Shown piece after piece: positions 50,312 to 59,171 of a stretch of 64,000 nt of DNA. Where the stretch lies: assembly GCF_000716435.1 (NCBI RefSeq), contig NZ_JNWO01000001.1:1-64000 (forward strand), written 5' to 3'. The DNA comes from Streptomyces xylophagus (lineage in GTDB: Bacteria > Actinomycetota > Actinomycetes > Streptomycetales > Streptomycetaceae). The translations under genes were made by a program, and so were the position numbers. Each line of letters starts with the position of its first letter. Within the stretch, counting starts at the first letter, position 1. The notes under the pieces are model-generated. The model saw only the letters and a list, made by a program, of their open reading frames with translations, did not search any database and was not told where the DNA came from.

Positions 50312-51982
50312 TTGGCTATACAACTTGGCGAGAGAGTGATGGAGATGTCACAGTCCGTAGAAGAGCTGCCGCTCACATGGCTGCGGGACAACTGCCCGTG
50401 CCCCCGCTGCCGCGACCCCCGCAACGGGCAGAAGCTGTTCCAGATCACCGAGTTGCCGGCCGACCTGGCGCTCGACGCCGTACGGCACACCGCCGACGGC
50501 GTCGAGGTCGACTGGGCACCCGACGGACACCGGTCCGCGTACTCCACGCGGTGGCTGACAGCCAACCGGCCCGACGCCGGGGACGGTCCCGGCGACCGGC
50601 GCGGCGAGACGGGCAAGACCCTGTGGGCCGCCGCCGACCTGAACGGCCGTCTCCCCGAGGCGAGTTGGGCGGAGTACCTGACCGACCCCGTGACCAAGGC
50701 GCGGATGCTGGAGTCGGTTCTCGGGCTCGGCTTCGCGTTGCTGCGCGATGTGCCGTGCCGCGAGGGTCAGGTGCTGGAGGTGGCGGAGACCTTCGGCTAC
50801 GTCCGCGAGACCAACTACGGGCGGCTCTTCGACGTACGCGTCGAACCGGACCCCAACAACCTCGCCTTCACCGGCGCCCGGATCACCCCGCACACCGACA
50901 ACCCGTACCGCGACCCGGTGCCCACCCTCCAACTCCTGCACTGCCTGTCCAACGCGGCGGCCGGCGGAGACTCCGGTCTGGTGGACGGGTTCAAGGCCGC
51001 CGCGCTGCTGCGGGCCGAGGACCCGGAGGCGTTCGCGGTACTGACCCGCACCCCCGTGCCGTTCCGCTTCAGTGACGCGCACACCGTACTGGCCGCCGAC
51101 CGACCGCTGATCGACGTGGACGGCCGCGGCCGCATCCGCGAGGTGCGCTTCAACAACCGTTCCATCGGCACCCTGTTGCTGCCCGCCGACGACCTGGAGG
51201 CCTTCTACCGGGCCTACCGCGCCTTCGCCGAGATCACCCTGCGCCCCGAACTCCAGCTGGAGTTCCGGCTGTTGCCCGGCGACTGCCTGATCTTCGACAA
51301 CGTCCGGCTGCTGCACGCGCGTACCGCCTTCGAGGAGAGCGGCGCCCGCCACCTCCAGGGCACCTACGCCGACCTCGACGCGCTGGCCGGCACGTTGGCC
51401 GTACTGCGCCGCCAACGGGCCGTAGCGGGTGAGGAGTTCATGGACGGGCTGGCCGAACTCTTCGAGGGGGAGGGCGCGGGTGCCTACCTCGGCGAGCAGG
51501 TGACCATGGCACAGCACATGCTCCAGGCCGCGTCCCGGGCCGAGGAGGCGGGGGCGCCTGATGCACTGATCGCCGCCGCGCTGCTGCACGACCTTGGCCA
51601 CTTCCACGGACCGGTCAGCGGCGCGGAGTTGATGGAGGAGGGCATCGACAACCGGCACAGCCACACCGGGGCGGACCGGCTGGCCGAGTGGTTCGGTCCC
51701 GAGGTCACCGAGCCGATCCGGCTGCACGTGGCCGCCAAGCGGTACCTGTGCGCGGTCGAGCCGGGCTACTTCGACCGGCTGTCGCAGGCGTCGGTGTACA
51801 CACTGGAGGTGCAGGGTGGTCCGATGTCTCCGGCCGAGGTCTGCGCGTACGAGGCGAATCCCCACGCGGCCGACGGGGTCGCGGTGCGCCGCTGGGACGA
51901 CGAGGGCAAGGACCCCGGGGCGCCGACCCCGGACTTCGCGCACTTCCGGCCGCTCCTCACGGCTTTGCTGCGGAAGGACTGA
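50312..51982 (+). CDS. Fusion of TmpA/gamma-butyrobetaine-type dioxygenase and PhnZ/TmpB-type HD oxygenase
   Basis: A 556-residue two-enzyme protein. Residues 1-90 are a DUF971 domain with zinc-type cysteines (NCPCPRCRDPRNGQK; Cys28, 30, 33). Residues 110-360 are a TauD/gamma-butyrobetaine-type Fe(II)/2-oxoglutarate dioxygenase with His194-x-Asp196 (TPHTDNPYRDPVP) and His335 (LLHARTAF). Residues 390-556 are an HD domain like PhnZ/TmpB: YLGEQ (Tyr392, Glu395), HD at 426-427 (LLHDLGHF), and LHVAAKRYLC. In two-gene systems the first enzyme hydroxylates an aminoethylphosphonate carbon and the second splits the C-P bond. The TTG at 50312 is chosen because the first strand aligns from there; ATGs at 50339 and 50345 are alternatives. 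Confidence 0.87.
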   Translation: MAIQLGERVMEMSQSVEELPLTWLRDNCPCPRCRDPRNGQKLFQITELPADLALDAVRHTADGVEVDWAPDGHRSAYSTRWLTANRPDAGDGPGDRRGETGKTLWAAADLNGRLPEASWAEYLTDPVTKARMLESVLGLGFALLRDVPCREGQVLEVAETFGYVRETNYGRLFDVRVEPDPNNLAFTGARITPHTDNPYRDPVPTLQLLHCLSNAAAGGDSGLVDGFKAAALLRAEDPEAFAVLTRTPVPFRFSDAHTVLAADRPLIDVDGRGRIREVRFNNRSIGTLLLPADDLEAFYRAYRAFAEITLRPELQLEFRLLPGDCLIFDNVRLLHARTAFEESGARHLQGTYADLDALAGTLAVLRRQRAVAGEEFMDGLAELFEGEGAGAYLGEQVTMAQHMLQAASRAEEAGAPDALIAAALLHDLGHFHGPVSGAELMEEGIDNRHSHTGADRLAEWFGPEVTEPIRLHVAAKRYLCAVEPGYFDRLSQASVYTLEVQGGPMSPAEVCAYEANPHAADGVAVRRWDDEGKDPGAPTPDFAHFRPLLTALLRKD

Positions 51983-52007
51983 CCAGCGACTGACCGGCAG
52001 GTCCGAC

Positions 52008-52781
52008 TCAGGTGTCGCCGGCCGGGCGGCGGGCCAGCGAGCCGGACGCGGCCGAACTGTGGACCGTGAAGGCCACGGTCTCCGGAAGGTACCGGTCCTC
52101 CGACCACTCGATGGGAGTGCCCGCCGGATCGGTGCTGCACCGCCGCTCGCGCAGCAGCGGGTCGCCCGGCCGACAGCCGAGCAGCCGGGCGTCCTCGTCG
52201 TCGGCCCGGCACAGATCGATGGTGTGCTGGGCGTCCGCGAACAGCACGCCCGACTCCTCCAGGGCCACGGTGTGCGACACGGTGTCCGGGGGCAGCGCGG
52301 CGATCAACTCGCCCACGGCGGACGGATATACGGTGCGCTCGACCATCACCGGTCGCCCCGCGAGCGTGCGCAGCCGCCGTACCTCGTAGATCTCGGCGCC
52401 TGCGGGCAGTCGCAGGTGCTCGCGCTCGGTCGGGTCGGCGGGCCGGGTCTCCGCGGCGACGATCCGGCCGCCCGGCTCCTCGCCGGTCGAGCGGGCCCAG
52501 CGGGTGAAGCTGAGAAGTTCGCCGAAGCTCTGCGGCCGGGGTGTTCCGATCACGACCCGTCGGGTGCCGCGCCGCGAGGCGATCAGGCCCTCGGTGCGCA
52601 GCAGGGCCATCGCCTGGCGGACCGTGCCACGGGAGACTCCGTACCGTTCGGCGAGCTCGCCCTCGGCGGGCAGTCGTCCGCCGGAGCCGTAGCGGCCCTC
52701 GCCGATCTCGCGACCCAGGTCCGCCGCGACCTTCCGGTACATCGCCGTGGGCCTGCCCGCCCCGGCCGGGCCGTCGGTCAC
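52008..52781 (-). CDS. GntR family regulator with UTRA domain
   Basis: A 257-residue GntR/HutC-type regulator: wHTH (residues 18-82, RLPAEGELAERYGVSRGTVR) and UTRA ligand domain (FTRWARSTGEEPGG, then EIYEVRRLRTLAGRPVMVE, then RRCSTDPAGTPIEWSEDRYL). PhnF and related phosphonate regulators belong here. It converges with the dioxygenase-HD fusion gene with a 25-base gap, and it is the best candidate for its regulator. The GTG at 52781 follows GGGGAG; an ATG at 52742 is possible but would lose the first helix. Confidence 0.87.
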   Translation of the reverse strand: MTDGPAGAGRPTAMYRKVAADLGREIGEGRYGSGGRLPAEGELAERYGVSRGTVRQAMALLRTEGLIASRRGTRRVVIGTPRPQSFGELLSFTRWARSTGEEPGGRIVAAETRPADPTEREHLRLPAGAEIYEVRRLRTLAGRPVMVERTVYPSAVGELIAALPPDTVSHTVALEESGVLFADAQHTIDLCRADDEDARLLGCRPGDPLLRERRCSTDPAGTPIEWSEDRYLPETVAFTVHSSAASGSLARRPAGDT

Positions 52782-52810
52782 CGTGCGCGTCTCCCCAGGT
52801 CCATCGATCG

Positions 52811-53197
52811 TCAGTCGCGCTCGGCGTTCTTCTTGTTGTTCTTGATCCGCTCGGCTTCCTTGCGGACCTCGGCCTGGGTGGCGCGCTCCTTCTCCAGCCA
52901 CTCGGGACTGTCCTTCTTCAGGGTTTCGATCTGCTCGGTGGTGAGGGGTTCGGTGACCCCGCCGCGTGCGAGACCGGCGATGGACACGCCGAGCCTGGCC
53001 GCGACGACCGGGCGCGGGTGCGGGCCGTTGGCGCGCAGCTCGCGCAGCCACTCGGGCGGACTGGCCTGCAGCTCGTTCAGCTCGGCGCGGGAGACATCAC
53101 CCTTCTGGAACTCGGCGGGGGTGGCCTCAAGGTACACACCCAGCTTCTTCGCCGCCGTGGCGGCCTTCATCGTCTGGGTGGTCTGGTGCGAACTCAT
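52811..53197 (-). CDS. DUF5997 family protein
   Basis: A 128-residue soluble protein with MKAATAAKKLGVYLEATPAE, PPEWLRELRANGPHPRPVV and a C-terminal Lys/Glu-rich helix. It matches the DUF5997 pattern of Streptomyces, of unknown function. It has a HTH-like stretch VVAARLGVSIAGLARG. It diverges from the LysR-type effector protein and lies 29 bases upstream of the GntR gene, so it may share a transcript with it. Confidence 0.75.
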   Translation of the reverse strand: MSSHQTTQTMKAATAAKKLGVYLEATPAEFQKGDVSRAELNELQASPPEWLRELRANGPHPRPVVAARLGVSIAGLARGGVTEPLTTEQIETLKKDSPEWLEKERATQAEVRKEAERIKNNKKNAERD

Positions 53198-53255
53198 ACC
53201 GTCAAGAGTATCGACCGCGTACGAGACCTCCGACCACGGCGGGTAACCTTGCGGG

Positions 53256-54035
53256 GTGACAGGCTCGGAAGCAACCCCCACGTTCCGGCTCGCGTACGTC
53301 CCCGGGGTGACGCCCGCCAAGTGGGTGCGGATCTGGAACGAGCGCCTGCCCGACGTCCCCCTGACCCTCATCCCGGTCCCGGCCGCCGAGGCATCCGATG
53401 TGTTGCGGCGCGGCGAGGCCGACGCCGGACTCGTACGGCTGCCGGTCGACCGTACGGTGCTCAGCGCGATCCCCCTCTACACCGAGGCGACCGTGGTCGT
53501 GGCCCCCAAGGACCACGTCGTGACGGCGGCCGAAGAGGTGTCCCTCGACGAACTCGCCGACGAGGTGGTCCTCCACCCCCTCGACGACGTCCTCGACTGG
53601 GAGCAGCCGCCGGGGGAGCCCGCGTTCGAGCGTCCCGCGACCACCGAGGACGCCATCGAGCACGTGGCGTCGGGCATCGGCATCCTCTACGTCCCTCAGT
53701 CCCTGGCCCGGCTGCACCACCGCAAGGACCTCACCTACCGGACGGTCGTGGACGCCCCGCAGTCGGACGTAGCCCTGTCCTGGCCCGAGGACGCGACCAC
53801 CGAGCTGGTCGAGGACTTCATCGGCATCGTCCGAGGCCGCACGGTCAACAGCACCCGGGGCCGCACCCCGACCCCCGCCCAGCCGAAGACGAAGGCGAAG
53901 CGCGCCGAAGCCCCCGCGCGCCGCAAGCCCGCCGCCGGAAAGGGGACCGGCAGAACAGGAAACACCGGCAAGAACCCTCGCGGCTCCTCCGGCGGCGCCA
54001 AGGGAACCAAGCGCGGCAAGCCCCGGGGCCGCTGA
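53256..54035 (+). CDS. LysR-type substrate-binding domain protein without an HTH
   Basis: A 259-residue protein whose residues 8-190 match the effector-binding half of LysR regulators (FRLAYVPGVTPAKWVRIWNE, LRRGEADAGLVRLPV, IGILYVPQSLARL). The usual 60-residue N-terminal helix-turn-helix is absent: the frame opens with the domain itself and the GTG at 53256 has only 58 bases to the divergent gene. The C-terminal 60 residues are a Lys/Arg/Gly/Pro-rich disordered tail that may bind nucleic acid. Confidence 0.85.
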   Translation: MTGSEATPTFRLAYVPGVTPAKWVRIWNERLPDVPLTLIPVPAAEASDVLRRGEADAGLVRLPVDRTVLSAIPLYTEATVVVAPKDHVVTAAEEVSLDELADEVVLHPLDDVLDWEQPPGEPAFERPATTEDAIEHVASGIGILYVPQSLARLHHRKDLTYRTVVDAPQSDVALSWPEDATTELVEDFIGIVRGRTVNSTRGRTPTPAQPKTKAKRAEAPARRKPAAGKGTGRTGNTGKNPRGSSGGAKGTKRGKPRGR

Positions 54036-54076
54036 CAGCCGACGCGGTCCGCTCAGGCCGACCTCGGCGCCTCCGC

Positions 54077-54970
54077 CTACACGAGTACTCCCGCCAGCAT
54101 TCGGAACAGATCGCCGGTCGCGTCGGCCGCGCCGAGCGCGGGCAGCGCACCCAGGGCGAGGACGGCCGCCGCGAGGGGCCACAGACGTGGGGGCGGGGTT
54201 GTCTGCAACGCCGCGATCCGGCGGGTGACGGCACGGTCGGTGAAGTTCAACGCGCAGGCGGGGCGGGCGCGTTCGGTGCTGAGAGCGGCGCGGGCCAGGG
54301 CGCGGGCGGTGGTCGCACGGTCGCCGACCGCGTCCGCGGCCTGTTCGTCCGCCCACCGTTCGACGAGGAACGCGACCGTGGAGCGGACGGGCCGGAGCAG
54401 TGGGTTGGCCGCGGCGGCGAGTGTCGCCGAGGTCACCAACAGCGCGTGCCGGTGGGCGAGATGGGCGCGTTCGTGGGCGAGCAGGACGCGGCGTTCCGCC
54501 GGTTCGAGGGCGCTCAGCATGCCGGCGGTGACCAGAATCCGGCCCGGCCGACCGGGAATGGCGAACGCCTGCGGCTCGGGGGAGGCGGCGACGATCAACT
54601 CGGTGTCCGCCGGGTGCCCCTCGCACAACCGCCGCAGTGCGCGCCGCGTACGGCGGTCGGCGCCCACGGCTCCCTGGACGGACACGACGAGCACGGCGAG
54701 GGCGATACCGGCCGCGACCCCGATGACCTCGGGCACCGGTTCGGCCAGCCGGTGTCCGTCCTGCCGGGCCTCGGCGACGACCGGCGGAGCATCGCCGACG
54801 AGCGTCGCGGCCAGCAGGAACAGGGACCAGCAAGTGGCCGCGGCGGTCACCACGGCGGCGGTCGTCAGCACCCGGGCGGCCAGCGCCGGGGCGACCCGCC
54901 TGCCGATCGCCGGGCTGATCGCGGCGAGCAGCACCGACAGCAGCAACGGGGTGTAGACGTCGAACCTCAT
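54077..54970 (-). CDS. M56 family membrane metallopeptidase (BlaR1-like)
   Basis: A 297-residue membrane peptidase. The zinc site is HERAH (His166, Glu167, His170) in LLAHERAHLAHRHALL; helices flank it (LLSVLLAAISPAIG at the start, LWPLAAAVLALGALPALG near the end). M56 proteins cleave their BlaI-type repressor after a signal. The sensor domain of true BlaR1 (penicillin-binding) is absent, as usual for this short actinomycete type. It overlaps the BlaI-like gene by four bases. Confidence 0.9.
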   Translation of the reverse strand: MRFDVYTPLLLSVLLAAISPAIGRRVAPALAARVLTTAAVVTAAATCWSLFLLAATLVGDAPPVVAEARQDGHRLAEPVPEVIGVAAGIALAVLVVSVQGAVGADRRTRRALRRLCEGHPADTELIVAASPEPQAFAIPGRPGRILVTAGMLSALEPAERRVLLAHERAHLAHRHALLVTSATLAAAANPLLRPVRSTVAFLVERWADEQAADAVGDRATTARALARAALSTERARPACALNFTDRAVTRRIAALQTTPPPRLWPLAAAVLALGALPALGAADATGDLFRMLAGVLV

Positions 54971-55350
54971 CCCGCGCCCCCGGCCAGCAGGTCGCGCAGG
55001 GCCCTCTCCTCCTCGGGGCGCAGACCTGTCACGAACTGCTGCAGCGCCGCGATCGGGTCCGGGCCCCGGTCCAGCGCCTCGCGCATCGCCTCGGCGGTCA
55101 ACTCGGCCGCGTTCTTCGCCGGCCGGTAGGCGCCGCGCCGCCCGTCCGCGTCACGCAGGACGAGCCCCTTGTCGTAGAGCCGCTTGAGGATCGTGTGCAC
55201 GGTGTTGTAGGCGAGGGGCCCGTCGATCTCGGCCTGGATCTCGGCCGGTGTCAGGGGCCGGTCGGTCGCCCACAACGCGGCGAGGACCTCGCTCTCCAGC
55301 TCACCGGCACTGCGCCGTTCGGCCCGCGCCTGCGGGTCTGTGCCAGCCAT
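54967..55350 (-). CDS. BlaI/MecI family repressor
   Basis: A 127-residue winged-helix repressor: LESEVLAALWATDRPLTPAE, AYNTVHTILKRLYDKGLVLR, then a C-terminal dimerisation helix. The ATG at 55350 is used (AAGGTGG six bases before); a GTG three codons upstream is possible. The cleavable Asn-Phe bond of staphylococcal BlaI is not obvious. It is translationally coupled to the M56 peptidase, which should inactivate it. Confidence 0.92.
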   Translation of the reverse strand: MAGTDPQARAERRSAGELESEVLAALWATDRPLTPAEIQAEIDGPLAYNTVHTILKRLYDKGLVLRDADGRRGAYRPAKNAAELTAEAMREALDRGPDPIAALQQFVTGLRPEEERALRDLLAGGAG

Positions 55351-55361
55351 GGCCGCCACCT

Positions 55362-55372
55362 TACAGCGTGTA
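55362..55372. promoter_or_regulatory. BlaI operator candidate
   Basis: TACA, GCG, TGTA: an 11-bp palindrome of the TACA-spacer-TGTA type known for BlaI/MecI, 12 bases before the repressor start. The rest of 55373-55641 shows no feature. Confidence 0.55.
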
Positions 55373-55641
55373 GGGCGCGGTGTGCCTACCGTTGACGCTC
55401 TGACCTGGCTCTTCTGCCTGGTCGGGGTCGATCGATGCGTCTGGGGGCTGGGCGGTGGGCTTGATGAGTGCCGTCACGGAGCAGGAGGAGGACGAGGCCA
55501 CCAGCCGTGGCTTTGATCCTGACGTCCGGATCCGGTCCGGCCCCGATCGCACTGGTCAAGCTGCTCGGAGTGGCTGCCCACGGAACTCGCCGCTCACCAC
55601 CGACTCGCTCTGCGCCCGCCGCCCGTACTCCGCACCCGCTG

Positions 55642-56301
55642 TCAGGTCTGCGTGCGCAGCTGATGCTCGTACGCGAAGATCACGACCTGCACCCGGTCTC
55701 GGAGCCGCAGTTTGGTGAGGATGCGGGTGATGTGGGTCTTGACGGTGGCCTCGGTGAGGAAGAGGCGTTCCGCGATCTCGGCGTTCGAGAGGCCTGCGGC
55801 GATGAGGTGGAACACCTCCCTTTCGCGGGCGGTGAGTTGGGCGAAGCGCGCGCCCGCGTCGTCGGCGTGGGGCCAGGGCGCGATCTGGGCGAAGCGGTCG
55901 ACGAGACCGCGGGTGATGCGCGGGGTGAGGACGGCGTCGCCGGAGGCCACGGCCCGGATCGCCGCCTGCAGCACGGCCGGGACGACGTCCTTGAGGAGGA
56001 ATCCGCAGGCTCCGGCACGGAGGCCTTCGAAGGCGTATTCGTCGAGGTCGAAGGTGGTGAGGATGAGAACGCGCGAGGCTGTGCCGGAGGTGATGCGCCG
56101 GGTCGCCTCGATGCCGTCCATGACCGGCATGCGTACGTCCATGAGGACCACGTCCGGCAGGGCGCGTCGCGCGAGTTCGACGGCTTCGTCACCGTTGGCG
56201 GCTTCGCCGACGACGGTGATGCCCGGCATCGTGTCGAGGAGGCTGCGGAAGGCCATGCGGACGAGGGCCTGGTCGTCGGCGAGCAGGACCGAGATGGTCA
56301 T
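55642..56301 (-). CDS. NarL/LuxR-type response regulator
   Basis: A 219-residue response regulator: receiver domain with ADDQ near the start and phospho-Asp in DVVLMDVRMP, and a LuxR HTH (TAREREVFHLIAAGLSNAEI, ERLFLTEATVKTHITRIL). Its start overlaps the histidine kinase stop as ATGA, so the two form one two-component system. Signal unknown. Confidence 0.93.
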   Translation of the reverse strand: MTISVLLADDQALVRMAFRSLLDTMPGITVVGEAANGDEAVELARRALPDVVLMDVRMPVMDGIEATRRITSGTASRVLILTTFDLDEYAFEGLRAGACGFLLKDVVPAVLQAAIRAVASGDAVLTPRITRGLVDRFAQIAPWPHADDAGARFAQLTAREREVFHLIAAGLSNAEIAERLFLTEATVKTHITRILTKLRLRDRVQVVIFAYEHQLRTQT

Positions 56302-57461
56302 CGCGGTTCCCCCAGCTTCAGTTCACCGGAGACGGCCCATCCGGAGCCGGTGGGTCCCGCCCGGAGGGCACCGTCGAACATCGCGACCCGTTCCCGCATG
56401 CCTGTCAGCCCGTTGCCGGCACGTCTCTCGGCGCCGGTTCCAGGGGCCGGTCTGCCGTCGTCGGTGACGCTGAAGCCGACCAGGTCACCGTCGCAGTGCA
56501 GGACGACGTCCACCGTCGACGCGTTCCGGGCGTGCTTGACGACGTTCGTGAGTGACTCCTGCAGGATGCGGTACACCGTCGTCTGCGCCTCCGCGCTCAG
56601 GGTCTCCGGGCTGCCGGTCCGGGTCAGCCGGACGTCCAGGCCGGTGCCGCGAGTCTCGTCCACCAGGGCCTTGAGTGAGCCGAGGTCCGGCTGCGGGGCC
56701 CGTTCGCCACCGTCGTCGGCCCGCAGGACGCCGAGGAGCCGGCGCATTCCGGCGAGCGACTGCCGACCGGTCGACGCCGCCTGGAGCATCTTCTCGCGGG
56801 CGCCGTCCGGATCGGTCGCGGTGGTCGCGGCGGCGGCCTCGGAGAGGGCTACGACGACGACCAGGCCGTGGGCGACGATGTCGTGCATCTCCCGTGCGAT
56901 TCGGGTGCGTTCGGCCGCCGCGGCGAGCTGCGCCTGCTGGGCGCGCTCCTGTTCCAGACGCTCCGCGCGGTCCTCGATGGAGGCGAGATAGCGGCGCTGG
57001 GCCCGCACGGTGGTGCCGAGGAAGAACGCCGCGGCGCCCAGCCCGCTGAGGATGACGAACGCGTCGTTGACGCTCGCGGCCGGGGCGAACCGCACCGCGA
57101 CCAGGACGACGCCGAGCTCGACGGCCACCGCGGCGGTGAGCGAGTGCCGCAGACCGCGGTGCGCGGCTACGGCGTAGAGCGCGACGAGCACCGCGAACTC
57201 GGAGAACGAGACCGTGCCGAGCGCCCAGGTCGCCATCGCCACGCCCCAGCAGAACCAGAACACGGCGACCGGAGCCCGGCGGCGCAGCAGGAGGGGGCAG
57301 ATCACGGTGATCGCCAGCACCCAGTCCAGCACCCCGGACCGGTTGTAGAGCAACTCGTGCGACGCGGCGACGGCGCACAGGACGGGCGGCCCGAGGAGCA
57401 GGACGAGCGACAGCGACGGGCGGGCCCGCGCCGGTCGGCGCGTCGGCTGGAGGTGCTTCAC
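56298..57461 (-). CDS. Sensor histidine kinase, HisKA_3 type
   Basis: A 387-residue kinase with about five membrane helices (residues 15-150) and no large outside loop. The phosphorylation site is in ERTRIAREMHDIVAHGLVVV, and the ATP domain has LQESLTNVVKHARNASTVDV and VTDDGRPAPG, RRAGNGLTGMRERV. The GTG at 57461 (VKHLQPTRR) is used; an upstream TTG at 57500 has no RBS. Partner of the NarL-type regulator that overlaps it. Confidence 0.92.
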   Translation of the reverse strand: MKHLQPTRRPARARPSLSLVLLLGPPVLCAVAASHELLYNRSGVLDWVLAITVICPLLLRRRAPVAVFWFCWGVAMATWALGTVSFSEFAVLVALYAVAAHRGLRHSLTAAVAVELGVVLVAVRFAPAASVNDAFVILSGLGAAAFFLGTTVRAQRRYLASIEDRAERLEQERAQQAQLAAAAERTRIAREMHDIVAHGLVVVVALSEAAAATTATDPDGAREKMLQAASTGRQSLAGMRRLLGVLRADDGGERAPQPDLGSLKALVDETRGTGLDVRLTRTGSPETLSAEAQTTVYRILQESLTNVVKHARNASTVDVVLHCDGDLVGFSVTDDGRPAPGTGAERRAGNGLTGMRERVAMFDGALRAGPTGSGWAVSGELKLGEPR

Positions 57462-57578
57462 CCTGCCGACATTACGGAAGGCCGGCCCCGGCGGCGTCAA
57501 TCGAAGGTCTTACATCCGCCGGAAAGTGACCACCATCGTCGGATGTGCCGGTCCCGGTCGCGCTTTTACCGTCACGCC

Positions 57579-58379
57579 ATGGAAAAACGACCAGCGACCA
57601 TGGCCATGAAGGTGCCGGAAATCACCCTCATATTCTGGATCGCGAAACTGTGCACCACCGGATTCGGTGAGTCCTTCTCGGACTACGTCTTCTTCAACGA
57701 CTACATCGGACAGCACACTGCCATGCTCATGGGCCTCGGCCTGCTTCTCGTGTGCCTGGCCGCGCAGATCACGACGAGGAAATACATTCCGTGGGTCTAT
57801 TGGCTGGCGGTGACGGCCGTCAGTATCTTCGGGACGATGTCGGCAGACTTCCTGAACAAGGATCTGGGAATGCCGCTCTACGCCTCCACGCTGATGCTGG
57901 TGACCTTGCAGATCGCTGTCTTCGCCGCCTGGTACGCGTCACAACGGACGCTGGACGTGCACAGCATCAACAACCGTCTGCGGGAGCTGTTCTACTGGCT
58001 GACCGTCCTGTGCACTTTCGCACTGGGAACAGCCGCGGGTGATTTCGCGGCCGTGACCCTGGGGCTCGGGACCTTGGCCTCGTCCTTCGTCTTTCTGGGG
58101 ATCATTCTGATTCCGGCGGCCGGCTATCGGTGGTTCCGGCTCAACGAAGTCCTGGCTTTCTGGTTCGCCTACACCATCACCCGTCCCCTGGGCGCCTCCG
58201 TCGCGGACTGGCTTTCGGTACCCGCCCCTTATGGGGACGGAATTCAATTGGGTACCGGACCCATCAGTCTGGTCCTCGGGATTCTCCTCGCGGGAGTCAT
58301 CGTGCTGATCGGATCACGACACCGCCGCTCCGACTCCCTGGAAGCCGCACCTCCGGAGACAGCCGCCGAGGTCCGTTGA
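57579..58379 (+). CDS. COG4705-type polytopic membrane protein
   Basis: A 266-residue protein of seven or eight membrane helices. A motif occurs three times: ITLIFWIAKLCTTGFGESFS, ELFYWLTVLCTFALGTAAGD and VLAFWFAYTITRPLGASVAD, each with an aromatic-rich helix and a Gly-x-x-x-x-Asp end, so it arose by internal duplication. Function is unknown; family members sit beside two-component regulators. The ATG at 57579 is preceded by a weak RBS. Confidence 0.8.
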   Translation: MEKRPATMAMKVPEITLIFWIAKLCTTGFGESFSDYVFFNDYIGQHTAMLMGLGLLLVCLAAQITTRKYIPWVYWLAVTAVSIFGTMSADFLNKDLGMPLYASTLMLVTLQIAVFAAWYASQRTLDVHSINNRLRELFYWLTVLCTFALGTAAGDFAAVTLGLGTLASSFVFLGIILIPAAGYRWFRLNEVLAFWFAYTITRPLGASVADWLSVPAPYGDGIQLGTGPISLVLGILLAGVIVLIGSRHRRSDSLEAAPPETAAEVR

Positions 58380-58386
58380 CCACGTC

Positions 58387-59115
58387 TCAGAGCTCCAGGC
58401 GGTAGCCGTGCCCCCGCAGGGTGGTGATGCGGGGCAGGCTGCCGGCGCGAGCCGAGGTGTCGGCGGCCTCGGCGAGGCGCCGGCGCAGGCCGGCCATGGT
58501 GACGTCGAGGGTCTTGGTGGAGCCGAACCAGTTCTCGTCCCAGACCTCGGCCATCAGGGTCTCCCGGGAGACGGCCTCCCCGGGATGCTGGGCGAGGACG
58601 GCGAGCAGGTCGAACTCCTTGGGCCGGAGCGGGACTTCCTCGCCGTGGAGCATGCAGCGGCGAGCCGAGACGTCGAGGACGAGGTCGGCCAGGCGGACGG
58701 GTTCCCGCGGCGGCGCGGTGACGGTACGGCGGCGCAAGTGGGCCCGGAGCCGGGCGAGCAGCACGGAGAGGCTGAACGGTTTGACGAGGTAGTCGTCGGC
58801 TCCGGCGTCCAGCCCGGCGATTACGTCGATGTCGTCGGTGCGGGCGGTGAGGACGATGATCAGCAGGTCGGGTCGGCGGGTGCGCAGGGCGCGGGCGACG
58901 TCGAGGCCGTCCATGTCGGGCAGGCCGAGGTCGAGCAGCAGGACGTCGTACGAAGACTGGGTGGCCTCGGTCAGGGCGGCGGAGCCGGTGCGGCTCCAGG
59001 TGGGCGCGTAGCCGTTGCCGCGCAGGCCGTCCCGAAGATGGCGGCCGATGGTGTCGTCGTCCTCGACGACCAGGACGCGGGGTCGGCCGTGGTCGGCGGT
59101 GACGGGCAGGCGCAT
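58387..59115 (-). CDS. OmpR/PhoB-type response regulator without adjacent kinase
   Basis: A 242-residue regulator: receiver (VLVVEDDDTIGRHLRDGLRG, phospho-Asp in VLLLDLGLPDMDGLD, Lys in DDYLVKPFSLSVLLARL) and winged helix (RRCMLHGEEVPLRPKEFDLL, TMAGLRRRLAEAADT). No histidine kinase is next to it on either side, so it is an orphan or uses the NarL-system kinase or a distant one. It follows the FtsX permease gene by 56 bases on the same strand and may be part of its transcript. Confidence 0.92.
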   Translation of the reverse strand: MRLPVTADHGRPRVLVVEDDDTIGRHLRDGLRGNGYAPTWSRTGSAALTEATQSSYDVLLLDLGLPDMDGLDVARALRTRRPDLLIIVLTARTDDIDVIAGLDAGADDYLVKPFSLSVLLARLRAHLRRRTVTAPPREPVRLADLVLDVSARRCMLHGEEVPLRPKEFDLLAVLAQHPGEAVSRETLMAEVWDENWFGSTKTLDVTMAGLRRRLAEAADTSARAGSLPRITTLRGHGYRLEL

Positions 59116-59171
59116 GGGCGACAGCCTAGAAGCGGGCGGAGCGGGCCGCTCGCCGGTCCGGTCCGGCGCGG

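Noticed and set aside
55373..55641. Possible small genes or mobile-element scar in the gap between BlaI-like and NarL-type genes
   Set aside because: Short frames on both strands look random, and I found no terminal repeats or target-site duplication.
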